DNA of 64,000 nt from Marinomonas ostreistagni (lineage in GTDB: Bacteria > Pseudomonadota > Gammaproteobacteria > Pseudomonadales > Marinomonadaceae): NCBI RefSeq assembly GCF_016888445.1, contig NZ_JAFEKF010000007.1, forward strand, positions 1 through 64,000, in the 5' to 3' direction. This document shows, one piece after another, positions 11,087 through 18,487 of the stretch; position 1 is the first letter of the stretch, and every line of letters begins with the position of its first letter. The notes beneath the pieces are model-generated. The model was not told the origin of the DNA. It made no database searches and saw nothing but the letters and a program-made list of their open reading frames with translations. The position numbers and the translations under genes are program-made.

Positions 11087-12202
11087 TTGAAACTATTCAG
11101 ATACTTGGCTAAAGAAGTGTTGGTGTCAACCGCAGCGGTGACCCTCGTCTTACTTCTTGTCATTTTAAGTGGACGCATCGTCAATTACCTCGGCCGTGTC
11201 GCCGAAGGTAAAATGAGTTTTGATTTTTTATTCGTCATCCTAGGCTTGCACATCCCAAGCTTTATACAGGTGATTTTACCGCTCGCGTTTTTCCTCTCGC
11301 TGCTATTAGCCTACGGACGCCTATACATCGAAAATGAGATGTCGATTCTCTTTGCCAGCGGCGTCAGCAAGGTCAAATTGGGCGTTTACACTCTTGGCAT
11401 CGCGCTTTTTATCACGCTTTTATCCGCTCTCATCAACTTTTGGGTCGCCCCATCGTTTGAATATCAAGCCAAGGAGATGTCACAAGAGCAAAGCCGCCTA
11501 ACGGTATTTGATCTTCTACAGCCCGGCACCTTCGAAGGCTCAGGACAAATGTCTATGTATGTTGAGCGCCTTACTGAGGAAGAAGGCTGGATGGAGAATC
11601 TATTTGTCTCCGATGTGGTGGTGAAAAATGGCCTTTCGACCCCCACTCAGACGCTCGCCCAATACGGTGAATTGGTGCGTTTTGAAGAGCACGAAGGCCT
11701 GCAATACTTGGTACTAAAAGATGGTATCCGTTATGAAGGTACGCCTGGCTCAGCTGATTACCGTGTGACGACGTTTGATACGTATGCGCTACGTATGGAA
11801 GAAACGCCGGCACAAACCATTACCGCTCAAGAAGCACAGCCAACCACAACCTTACTGCGCTCGAATAATCCAACTTACATTGCCGAATTACATTGGCGTA
11901 TTAGCCTCGTGGTGATGGTGCCGATCCTAGCCATTATCGGCTTATCGCTCAGTCAGGTGAATCCGCGCCAAGGCCGCTTCTTTAAAATGCTCCCCGCTAT
12001 TGCTCTATTAATTGGCTATCTCGGGCTTTTAATTTGGGGCAAAACAGCACTTGAGAAGCAACAAATCCCGATTAACTTGGGCCTATGGTGGATTCACGCT
12101 TTATTCGCTCTTATCGGTGGCTACCTATTTTTAGTCTTTAATCAGACGTTTTCTCGAAAAGCGGCCAAATTGCCTTCAACAACAGGAGCGTCCAATGCGT
12201 AA
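11087..12202 (+). CDS. lptF: LPS export ABC transporter permease LptF
   Basis: Inner-membrane permease of the LptB2FGC complex that extracts lipopolysaccharide and passes it to the periplasmic bridge. 371 aa: three N-terminal membrane helices (residues ~10-120), a periplasmic beta-jellyroll (about 130-260), then three C-terminal helices. It opens with [12 protein letters not shown], like other LptF proteins. The start is a TTG at 11087 with AGAGG 5 nt upstream. It overlaps lptG by 8 bp, so the two are translationally coupled. Confidence 0.95.
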   Translation: MKLFRYLAKEVLVSTAAVTLVLLLVILSGRIVNYLGRVAEGKMSFDFLFVILGLHIPSFIQVILPLAFFLSLLLAYGRLYIENEMSILFASGVSKVKLGVYTLGIALFITLLSALINFWVAPSFEYQAKEMSQEQSRLTVFDLLQPGTFEGSGQMSMYVERLTEEEGWMENLFVSDVVVKNGLSTPTQTLAQYGELVRFEEHEGLQYLVLKDGIRYEGTPGSADYRVTTFDTYALRMEETPAQTITAQEAQPTTTLLRSNNPTYIAELHWRISLVVMVPILAIIGLSLSQVNPRQGRFFKMLPAIALLIGYLGLLIWGKTALEKQQIPINLGLWWIHALFALIGGYLFLVFNQTFSRKAAKLPSTTGASNA

Positions 12203-13256
12203 GCTTGATCGTTATGTCGGCACATCAGTATTGCTGGCCGTGTGCTTAGTGACTTTTGTCTTGCTGGGGCTGGATTTTGCCATCACCTTTATTGAAGAAG
12301 TAAAACGCATCAATGAGCAGTACACCGCTGGCGTTTTGATGCAAGTCTTGGCTTTAAAGATACCCGGCAAGCTAGCCGAATACCTGCCTGTCGCCTCTTT
12401 GATCGGCACCCTAATCGGCTTGGGGGCATTGGCTTCTACCTCCGAAATTACCGTCATGCGTGCCGCGGGTATTCCGCTATGGCGTCTTGGCTATGCAGCT
12501 TGTAAGCCTATTCTTCTATTAGCCTTAGTCGGCCTGATCGTGGCCGAGTTTGTCTCACCTATCGCCGAGCAAAAAGCCAATTTAGTAGATAAAATTCAAC
12601 ATGGCAGCGGCCAGAGCTTTGCCATCAGCGGCGGCAGCTGGCTCAAGACCAATGGCGATTATGTCTACATTGATGCAGCGGATACCGATGGCAACCTTTA
12701 CCGTATGACCATCTATGATCGTGAAGGCGATCAGCTGCATGCCATCATTACTGCGCAACGAGCGACGCAAATCGCCGATAACCGCTGGCAGCTTCACGAC
12801 ATCGAAACGACTACGTTTACCCCTGACCAAGTGATTGTTGAGCAAGCCGACACCGTCGAGTGGCGCTCTTCTTTGCGCTCGGACTACCTTTACTTATCCA
12901 CGCAAGAACCAGATAGCTTATCGCTGACTCAGCTTTATCAGTATCAATCCTTTTTAAACAGCCAAGGCCTGAATGCCGACAATTATGAATTGTCCTTCTG
13001 GAATAAAGCGTTACGCCCTTTATCCTCTTTGGCGCTGGTCATTGTTGCTATTTCCACCATTTTTGGCCCACTACGCTCGTCTACCATGGGTGCGCGTATT
13101 TTCTCTGGGGTTTTGATTGGTCTGACTTTCCAAAATACTTTGTACATGACAGGACGCTTTAGCTTGGTCAGCAGTTTGCCGCCACTGGTCGGCATCCTAG
13201 TGCCTATTTTGGTGTGTTTTGGTATCGGCCTCTACTTACTCAAGCGCCGCCATTAA
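12195..13256 (+). CDS. lptG: LPS export ABC transporter permease LptG
   Basis: Partner permease of LptF in the lipopolysaccharide transporter. 353 aa with the same layout: N-terminal helices (LLAVCLVTFVLLGLDFAITF...), periplasmic jellyroll (about 125-255, with SWLKTNGDYVYIDA), and C-terminal helices (ALVIVAISTIFGPLRSSTMG..., then SLPPLVGILVPILVCFGIGL). GGAG lies just ahead of the ATG inside the end of lptF. Followed by a strong bidirectional terminator. Confidence 0.95.
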   Translation: MRKLDRYVGTSVLLAVCLVTFVLLGLDFAITFIEEVKRINEQYTAGVLMQVLALKIPGKLAEYLPVASLIGTLIGLGALASTSEITVMRAAGIPLWRLGYAACKPILLLALVGLIVAEFVSPIAEQKANLVDKIQHGSGQSFAISGGSWLKTNGDYVYIDAADTDGNLYRMTIYDREGDQLHAIITAQRATQIADNRWQLHDIETTTFTPDQVIVEQADTVEWRSSLRSDYLYLSTQEPDSLSLTQLYQYQSFLNSQGLNADNYELSFWNKALRPLSSLALVIVAISTIFGPLRSSTMGARIFSGVLIGLTFQNTLYMTGRFSLVSSLPPLVGILVPILVCFGIGLYLLKRRH

Positions 13257-13272
13257 CGTCTATTTCAGACAT

Positions 13273-13302
13273 AAAAAACGCGATCTAAGGATCGCGTTTT
13301 TT
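13273..13302. terminator. Bidirectional terminator after lptG
   Basis: AAAAAACGCGATC / GATCGCGTTTTTT perfect stem with a 4-nt loop. It serves lptG (+) and the convergent RDD gene (-), whose stop codon is inside the stem. Confidence 0.9.
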
Positions 13303-13707
13303 ATGATCGATAAACTCGAGTCGAGTGTCGGTGAGCTTGTCGTGCCAGGTCGCGCCGTCTTTGTCCAGCAAGGCCCACCAAAAACCTAGCCCGGCGCATG
13401 CCCAAGACACCAACGCTAACAGATAACGCGCCGTCGCTTGGCGCAACGTGACCTGCGTACCATCCGTTTGCACGAGGCGAAATTTCCACACCTGCATCCC
13501 TAACGTCTGCCCTGGATAACGCCAGAATTTGACAAAAAACCCCCATGCGATCAGCAACAACAGCCAAAACAACCAGCCCGCTTCAACGGCTTCGCCATCG
13601 TTGGCCATCACGGCAATCCAGCCCACCACAAAATACAGAGCAATTAACAATAACGAATCATAAAACGCCGCCGCCAAGCGACGCCAAAGCTGAACCTTTT
13701 GCTGCAT
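13285..13707 (-). CDS. RDD family membrane protein
   Basis: About 140 aa with the RDD signature: an Arg-Arg near the start (LWRRLAAAFYD), an Asp in the first helix, and a second Asp late in the chain (WHDKLTDTRL). Three to four hydrophobic segments are visible (SLLLIALYFVVGWIAVM; WLFWLLLLIAWGFF; YLLALVSWACAGLGFWWALL), and GQTLGMQVWKFRLV is the typical conserved loop. The ATG at 13707 (AAGGCG upstream) is chosen; the frame can extend to 13797. Specific function unknown; some RDD proteins are proposed ion exchangers. Confidence 0.85.
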   Translation of the reverse strand: MQQKVQLWRRLAAAFYDSLLLIALYFVVGWIAVMANDGEAVEAGWLFWLLLLIAWGFFVKFWRYPGQTLGMQVWKFRLVQTDGTQVTLRQATARYLLALVSWACAGLGFWWALLDKDGATWHDKLTDTRLEFIDHKKRDP

Positions 13708-13823
13708 CAGTTTTATCGCCTTAGATCTCAACACAAAAAGCCATAATGCAGAGTAATAGGTTGCTTTTAAAGGCAACCGTGTAAAAACCGCCAGCAAACC
13801 CGATAGAGATCAATAAAAGCCAA

Positions 13824-14987
13824 CTAGGCAGCGATAAAACGCTCAATCCGCTGCAGCGCTTCTTCGATGCGCGCATCATCACAGGTATAGGCGAAGCGCA
13901 CGTACTTATGAGCATCGCGTTGGCCAAAATCCGCGCCTGGCGTTAACGCCACAAATTCTTGCTCCAAAAGATCAAGCGACCACTGCATAGCGTCATCGGT
14001 CAGCGAAGAGACATCAACATAAATATAAAAGGCCCCTTGCGGTGACGCCGCGACCGGCAAGCCTAGACGCTCGATGCCCGCTATCAAGGTCGCACGACGC
14101 GAAGCGAGCGTCTGGCGTCGCGCTTCACATTCAGCCAACACATCTTGATCAAAGGCTTTCAACGCCGCGTATTGCGCGATCGAGGGCGCCGAAATAAATA
14201 AGTTTTGCGCCAATTTAGTGGCGCCCTCTACCGCCCACTCCGGCACCACAATCCAACCCAAGCGCCAGCCTGTCATAGCAAAGTATTTGGAGAAGCTATT
14301 CACGACAAAAATATCTTCACTGACACTTAACGCAGTAAAGTCTTCACCTTCAAACACCAAGCCTTGATAGATTTCATCGACCAACAAATGACCGCCCTGC
14401 TGCTGCACGATTTGCCAGGCCTTGGCCACGTACTCTTTACTCAACACAGAACCTGTCGGGTTCGCGGGCGAAGCTAACCACAACCCCGTGGTATGCGCTT
14501 GCCACTGCTGTGCCAAGGTATCTAGATCAATTGCAAAGTCAGGATTAGCCGAACAATCTAACATACGCGCCTGCGCGCCTACCTGAGTCAAAAAATTACG
14601 ATTACAGGGATAACAAGGGTCCGGCATCAACACCTCAGAGCCCACGTCCGCCATTAATGAGCTCAGCAAAATCAACGCCCCCGATGCACCTGGTGTGACG
14701 ATAATGCGCTCCGGCGCAACGTCCACTTGATAGCGCGTTTGGTAAAAGTCGCTGATCGCTTGACGCAACTCAGGCAAGCCAGTGGCGGCGGTGTAACCAG
14801 TTTGTGCATTAGCGATAGCTGCTTGTCCAGCGTCATTGACGGCCTTAGGCGCGACAAAGTCGGGCTCGCCCACTTCGAGGTGAATAACGTCTTCACCTTG
14901 CGCTTGTAACTGTTTGGCACGCGCCATCACCGCCATGACTTGAAACGGAGCAATCTGCTCCACCCGCTTGGCTAAACTCTGGGTCAT
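13824..14987 (-). CDS. PLP-dependent aminotransferase, class I/II (AspB-like)
   Basis: 387-aa fold-type I aminotransferase. Visible features are VGEPDF near the N-terminus, GYTAATGLPELRQAI, the WLASPANPTGSVLS stretch with the conserved Asn, DEIYQGLVF, and the PLP-lysine motif SFSKYFAMTGWRLGW. The substrate is not determined by sequence; relatives act on aspartate, alanine or other amino acids. The ATG at 14987 is chosen because the family begins just before AKRVEQIAPFQ; AAGGA lies 11 nt upstream. Divergent from dksA. Confidence 0.88.
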   Translation of the reverse strand: MTQSLAKRVEQIAPFQVMAVMARAKQLQAQGEDVIHLEVGEPDFVAPKAVNDAGQAAIANAQTGYTAATGLPELRQAISDFYQTRYQVDVAPERIIVTPGASGALILLSSLMADVGSEVLMPDPCYPCNRNFLTQVGAQARMLDCSANPDFAIDLDTLAQQWQAHTTGLWLASPANPTGSVLSKEYVAKAWQIVQQQGGHLLVDEIYQGLVFEGEDFTALSVSEDIFVVNSFSKYFAMTGWRLGWIVVPEWAVEGATKLAQNLFISAPSIAQYAALKAFDQDVLAECEARRQTLASRRATLIAGIERLGLPVAASPQGAFYIYVDVSSLTDDAMQWSLDLLEQEFVALTPGADFGQRDAHKYVRFAYTCDDARIEEALQRIERFIAA

Positions 14988-15151
14988 AATCAAAGAAGTC
15001 CTTGCTATGCTGGAAAAAGAAATAATATTTTTGCGCAAAAATTGTGGTTATGCTGGAAATTATCTGATAACTTTCCGCCCGAAAATTTAAACCACATTAA
15101 CTTAATGTAAACAGGTTACCACAAGGAACACCTGGGAAGTGAGGCAACGCT

Positions 15152-15586
15152 ATGCCAAATACAAACCCTGAATCATTGATGAAAGACTTTACTCCTTACG
15201 TTGCGGCGGAAGGGGAAGAGTACATGAACGAACAACAGTTGGCGCACTTTAAAAGCATCCTTCTCAATTGGAAGCAAAACCTAATGGAAGAGGTTGATCG
15301 CACCGTTCACCACCTGCAAGAAGAGGCGGTTAACTACGCGGATCCGAACGACCGAGCTAGCCAAGAAGAAGAGTTCAGCCTGGAACTGCGTGCTCGCGAC
15401 CGTGAGCGTAAACTGGTGAAAAAAATCAATCAGACGATCGAGCGCATCAACGAAGATGACTACGGTTTCTGTGATGAGTGTGGTATCGAAATCGGCATCC
15501 GCCGTCTAGAAGCTCGCCCGACAGCGACCATGTGTATCGATTGTAAGACCCTTGCCGAAATTAAAGAGAAGCAAATCGGCAGCTAA
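15152..15586 (+). CDS. dksA: RNA polymerase-binding transcription factor DksA
   Basis: Binds the RNA polymerase secondary channel and, with ppGpp, represses rRNA and activates amino-acid promoters. 144 aa: a long coiled coil whose tip carries the two essential acidic residues (ADPNDRASQEEEF, D64 and D67), then a zinc finger C107-x2-C110...C128-x2-C131. SD GAGG lies 7 nt before the ATG. The gene sits 3 bp upstream of gluQ, as in many gammaproteobacteria. Confidence 0.97.
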   Translation: MPNTNPESLMKDFTPYVAAEGEEYMNEQQLAHFKSILLNWKQNLMEEVDRTVHHLQEEAVNYADPNDRASQEEEFSLELRARDRERKLVKKINQTIERINEDDYGFCDECGIEIGIRRLEARPTATMCIDCKTLAEIKEKQIGS

Positions 15587-15589
15587 TCT

Positions 15590-16471
15590 ATGGCCGATGC
15601 TTATCGCGGCCGGTTTGCGCCCTCGCCAACCGGCCCACTTCACTTTGGCTCACTACTCAGTGCAGTCGCCAGCTACTTAGATGCTCGTCAGCAGCATGGC
15701 ACTTGGCTAATTCGCATCGAAGATGTGGACGGCACTCGTTGCTCGCCTCGTTTCCAAACCAGTATTCTTGATACCTTAACCAGCTATGGCCTGATTTCTG
15801 ATGAGCCAGTACTGGTGCAATCCGAGCGCCATGAGCTTTATCAAGCCTATCTACAGCAATTGATCGAGCAAGACCTGGCTTACCCATGCAACTGCACCCG
15901 TGCTGCATTGGCTTGCTACCAAGGATTGCATCCGCACCGTTGCGATAGCCACACAGACCAGCCACACTCGTGGCGAGCGCATTGCGATCAAGGGCAGTTT
16001 GAGTTCTTTGATCCCATTCAACAACAGCAGCGCTTCGATCTAGCAGAACAACCCAACCACCCTGTCCTCAAACGCAAAGATGGCTACTTTTCTTACCAGC
16101 TTGCTGTCGTTGTGGACGATCACTTACAAGCCATCAGTGACATCGTTCGTGGAGCTGATCTACTCGACACCACGGGCCAACAGCTCTGGTTGTATCAGCA
16201 ATTTGACTGGCAAGCCCCCAAGCTATGTCACCTGCCATTGATCGTGAATGAGCGCGGCGACAAAATCAGTAAACAAAATCATGCCAAAGCCATCGAAAAC
16301 GGCTGCTGCCGCACTTTAAAAAGCGTCTTGCACTACCTTGGTTTACGCGACATCCCCCACGATTACAGCCTGTCACAGCTACTTGATTGGGCCAGCACAC
16401 ACTGGCAGCGCCAACACCTGACACAGCAGAACTTATCCCTCGCAGAAAAAGACCTCGACCTAATTGGCTAA
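15590..16471 (+). CDS. gluQ: Glutamyl-Q tRNA(Asp) synthetase
   Basis: Attaches glutamate to the queuosine base of tRNA-Asp. A truncated GluRS paralogue without the anticodon-binding domain: 293 aa, HIGH-like SPTGPLHFGSL at the start, KMSKS-like GDKISKQNHA, and zinc-binding cysteines in YPCNCTRAALAC...HRC. It follows dksA with only 3 bp between (dksA-gluQ operon), so both are likely transcribed from the promoter upstream of dksA. Confidence 0.94.
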   Translation: MADAYRGRFAPSPTGPLHFGSLLSAVASYLDARQQHGTWLIRIEDVDGTRCSPRFQTSILDTLTSYGLISDEPVLVQSERHELYQAYLQQLIEQDLAYPCNCTRAALACYQGLHPHRCDSHTDQPHSWRAHCDQGQFEFFDPIQQQQRFDLAEQPNHPVLKRKDGYFSYQLAVVVDDHLQAISDIVRGADLLDTTGQQLWLYQQFDWQAPKLCHLPLIVNERGDKISKQNHAKAIENGCCRTLKSVLHYLGLRDIPHDYSLSQLLDWASTHWQRQHLTQQNLSLAEKDLDLIG

Positions 16472-16499
16472 CACCTATTACTCGCCCAGCTAAAGTGAG

Positions 16500-16523
16500 T
16501 ATAATCGTTACAACCAGTTACAA
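16500..16523 (+). promoter_or_regulatory. Possible cbrB promoter with GTTACAA direct repeats
   Basis: A perfect -10 hexamer TATAAT (16500-16505) lies 29 bp before the cbrB-like ATG, with only a poor -35. It is followed by two identical GTTACAA repeats (16507-16513 and 16517-16523) just ahead of the ribosome site AAGGGG. The GTTAC half-site also occurs in the palindrome beyond the gene (17949-17964), so autoregulation is possible. This is inference. Confidence 0.45.
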
Positions 16524-16534
16524 GGGGTGACAGC

Positions 16535-17953
16535 ATGTATCATATTATGGTCATTTGCGGCGATCAGTCGCCGTTAAAAGAAGTCGATCGCTGGCTTAGT
16601 CGCAATGGCTTTCACGTCAACATCAGCCAATCTATCGACCAAGCGCTCAAGTACTATGAACTGAGTGATTTCGAGCTCTTACTAATTGATGCCGATGCTG
16701 CCTCTGATGACGCCCTCAGCTACATCAGCGAGCAAGCCTTTATCATCTTTGACCAACGCCCCAGCCTCAATGCTGCCATCGAATACATGGCCAAGGGCGC
16801 GAGCTACTTTATTCCGCTGCCCACCGACCCTGAAACGGTTTTGGCGCAAGTCATCGACGCCTTAGAAAAGCGCCAACAGACGCCAACTCAAACGGCCACA
16901 GCAAGCAATCACATCAGTTTGTTCGCCGGAGAAGATCAACCCACGCCTGCAGAAATGACACTTGGCACCCCCGAGAGTGGCATCATCGGCAATAGCCCAG
17001 CCATGCATGTGTTGTTTGATGAGTTGGTAAAAGTCGCCAAAACCGATGCCACCGTCCTGATTCACGGAGAATCCGGTACTGGTAAGGAGCTGGTCGCTAA
17101 GTCGATTCACAATTTATCCAAGCGCAAAGATCACCCGCTCATCAGCGTCAACTGCGCCGCTATCCCAGAAAACCTGATCGAATCCGAACTCTTTGGTCAT
17201 GAAAAAGGCGCCTTTACTGGCGCGGTATCGGCCCGTGATGGCTTGATCGTTGCTGCCGACCACGGCACGCTATTTTTGGATGAGATCGGCGAGCTACCAC
17301 TCGAAGCTCAGGCGCGACTATTACGTGTGCTGCAAGAAGGTGAGATTCGTCGCGTCGGCGCTGTTAGCTCAACCACCGTGGATATTCGCCTAGTAACGGC
17401 CACCCACCGCGACTTATTACACATGGTAGAAACCGGCATGTTCCGTGAAGACTTATACTACCGCTTGTATGTCATGGAGCTTGAGGTGCCACCGCTGCGC
17501 GAGCGTGGCGATGACATTGCACTGATCGCTAAGACCTTATTAGAAAAAGCCTGCCACAAGCACGATAAGAGCGTCCCTAAATACACTAAGGCATTTGATC
17601 AAGCGATCCGTGAGCATGACTGGCCAGGCAACGTACGTGAGCTTGAGAACGCGCTAGAGCGTGCCATCATCCTAAGCCCTGAAGGTAAGCTGGAAGCCAG
17701 CAACCTTAAACTCAAAAGCAAACGTCGTCATACAACTGCAATACAAAGCGACGATACTAATGCCGCTCCGCTCGAACCGTCATTTGCCATCAATGGCACC
17801 ACCATGGACGACTACTTCAAACATTTTGTGTTGACGCACCAACATAAAATGACCGAAACACAACTCGCACAATCACTGGGCATCTCTCGAAAAAGCCTTT
17901 GGGAAAGACGTCAAAAGCTTGGCGTGCCCAGAAAAGTAACGGAACAAAAGTAA
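16535..17953 (+). CDS. cbrB: CbrB-like sigma-54-dependent activator with degenerate receiver
   Basis: 472-aa NtrC-family protein. The receiver domain (1-115) is atypical: the acidic pair is Gly9-Asp10, the phospho-Asp position is kept (D52), the Thr/Ser position is D73, and the conserved Lys is Leu95 (YFIPLP). The AAA+ domain is intact: Walker A GESGTGKE (178-185), the sigma-54 contact GAFTGA (225-230), and Walker B FLDEIGE. The C-terminal Fis-type helix-turn-helix (LAQSLGISRKSLWERRQKLGVPRK) closely resembles Pseudomonas CbrB from memory, and the locus (gluQ on one side, pcnB on the other) is the cbrAB locus, but no cbrA is present. Likely activates the sRNA just downstream. Phosphorylation-independent control is an inference from the missing residues. 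Confidence 0.75.
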   Translation: MYHIMVICGDQSPLKEVDRWLSRNGFHVNISQSIDQALKYYELSDFELLLIDADAASDDALSYISEQAFIIFDQRPSLNAAIEYMAKGASYFIPLPTDPETVLAQVIDALEKRQQTPTQTATASNHISLFAGEDQPTPAEMTLGTPESGIIGNSPAMHVLFDELVKVAKTDATVLIHGESGTGKELVAKSIHNLSKRKDHPLISVNCAAIPENLIESELFGHEKGAFTGAVSARDGLIVAADHGTLFLDEIGELPLEAQARLLRVLQEGEIRRVGAVSSTTVDIRLVTATHRDLLHMVETGMFREDLYYRLYVMELEVPPLRERGDDIALIAKTLLEKACHKHDKSVPKYTKAFDQAIREHDWPGNVRELENALERAIILSPEGKLEASNLKLKSKRRHTTAIQSDDTNAAPLEPSFAINGTTMDDYFKHFVLTHQHKMTETQLAQSLGISRKSLWERRQKLGVPRKVTEQK

Positions 17954-17964
17954 CAAATGTTACT
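17949..17964 (+). promoter_or_regulatory. Palindromic upstream activating site candidate for the sRNA
   Basis: AGTAACA-AA-TGTTACT is a perfect 7-bp inverted repeat with a 2-bp spacer, overlapping the stop codon of the activator and lying ~90 bp upstream of the sigma-54 promoter. Pseudomonas CbrB sites are described as TGTTAC/GTAACA half-sites with a longer spacer and the opposite order. The half-site matches; the arrangement differs. Confidence 0.55.
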
Positions 17965-18050
17965 AAACGAATCATTCAAAGCCTTGCAAATTGTAAAAAA
18001 AGTGCACAGGTTTTCTAAAATTGTCTTATTTTTCAAGCTATTGAAAGAAT

Positions 18051-18065
18051 TGGCACAACAAATGC
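18051..18065 (+). promoter_or_regulatory. Sigma-54 (-24/-12) promoter of the CrcZ-like sRNA
   Basis: TGGCACAACAAATGC matches the sigma-54 consensus TGGCAC-N5-TTGC, with exactly 10 bp between the invariant GG and GC. The predicted start is about 12 bp after the GC (18077-18078). The gene just upstream encodes a sigma-54 activator, and the same spacing is found ahead of glnA in this window. Confidence 0.75.
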
Positions 18066-18076
18066 CTTATATAGAG

Positions 18077-18365
18077 CACAACGATAACAAGATTGACGAT
18101 AATAAAAATAAGTTGATCATGTGAACGTTCCTACAAATAAAAATAAAACATTAGGAACACCGCAGCCTCTTCAAATAAAAATAAAAATTTGAGGCTGTGG
18201 ATGGAAAAATCGCTTTGGATAATTGATTTTTTTAGATATGCCAGCCGTTAGGCGATGAAAACATTGCAAAAATAAAAATAAAACTTGAGTAGAACTGCAG
18301 AAGCAGCACCAACTTTGTTTTCGGAACTAGTATCTTCGATGTATCCAAAGCGATTATTTTATTTT
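18077..18365 (+). ncRNA. crcZ: CrcZ-like regulatory RNA with four A-rich Hfq/Crc-type motifs
   Basis: No open frame is convincing here. The stretch holds four exact copies of AATAAAAATAA (starting about 18099, 18137, 18175 and 18270), i.e. AAN-AAN-AAN-AA, the pattern recognised by the Hfq distal face with Crc. Copy 2 lies in the loop of GTTCCTA/TAGGAAC and copy 3 in the loop of CAGCCTC/GAGGCTG; copy 1 can sit in a weaker GU-containing hairpin. A perfect 12-bp long-range helix (18209-18220 with 18343-18354) closes the 3' half and is followed by a U-rich tail. Position (cbrB-sRNA-pcnB), sigma-54 promoter and size (~290 nt) match Pseudomonas CrcZ (~400 nt), which sequesters Hfq/Crc to relieve carbon catabolite repression. 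The 3' end is uncertain. Confidence 0.75.
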
Positions 18366-18487
18366 CGCCCTTCTTAGCTATACACCCTTCTCCTTAATTC
18401 TTTACTATTACTTCTTTCTTTATCGTGTAACTTCTACGTTGCCCGTGTAGAATATCCACACCGTTAATTGTCGAAATTATATTAATA
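18366..18487 (+). other. Leader of pcnB, pyrimidine-rich, no gene
   Basis: The first 60 bases are C/T-rich with no open frame. A TTCTAC/GTAGAA hairpin (about 18432-18452) overlaps a possible -10 TAGAAT (18448-18453). No Shine-Dalgarno sequence is visible before the pcnB ATG. Confidence 0.4.

Noticed and set aside
18095..18285. Four repeated A-rich 11-mers as a CRISPR array or microsatellite
   Set aside because: Spacing is irregular (about 38, 38 and 95 nt), the repeats are far shorter than CRISPR repeats, and at least two sit in hairpin loops; the regulatory RNA reading explains them better.
18209..18365. The 12-bp helix plus U-rich tail as a standard rho-independent terminator
   Set aside because: The loop is 122 nt, far beyond terminator size; recorded instead as an RNA structural element with uncertain role in 3'-end formation.
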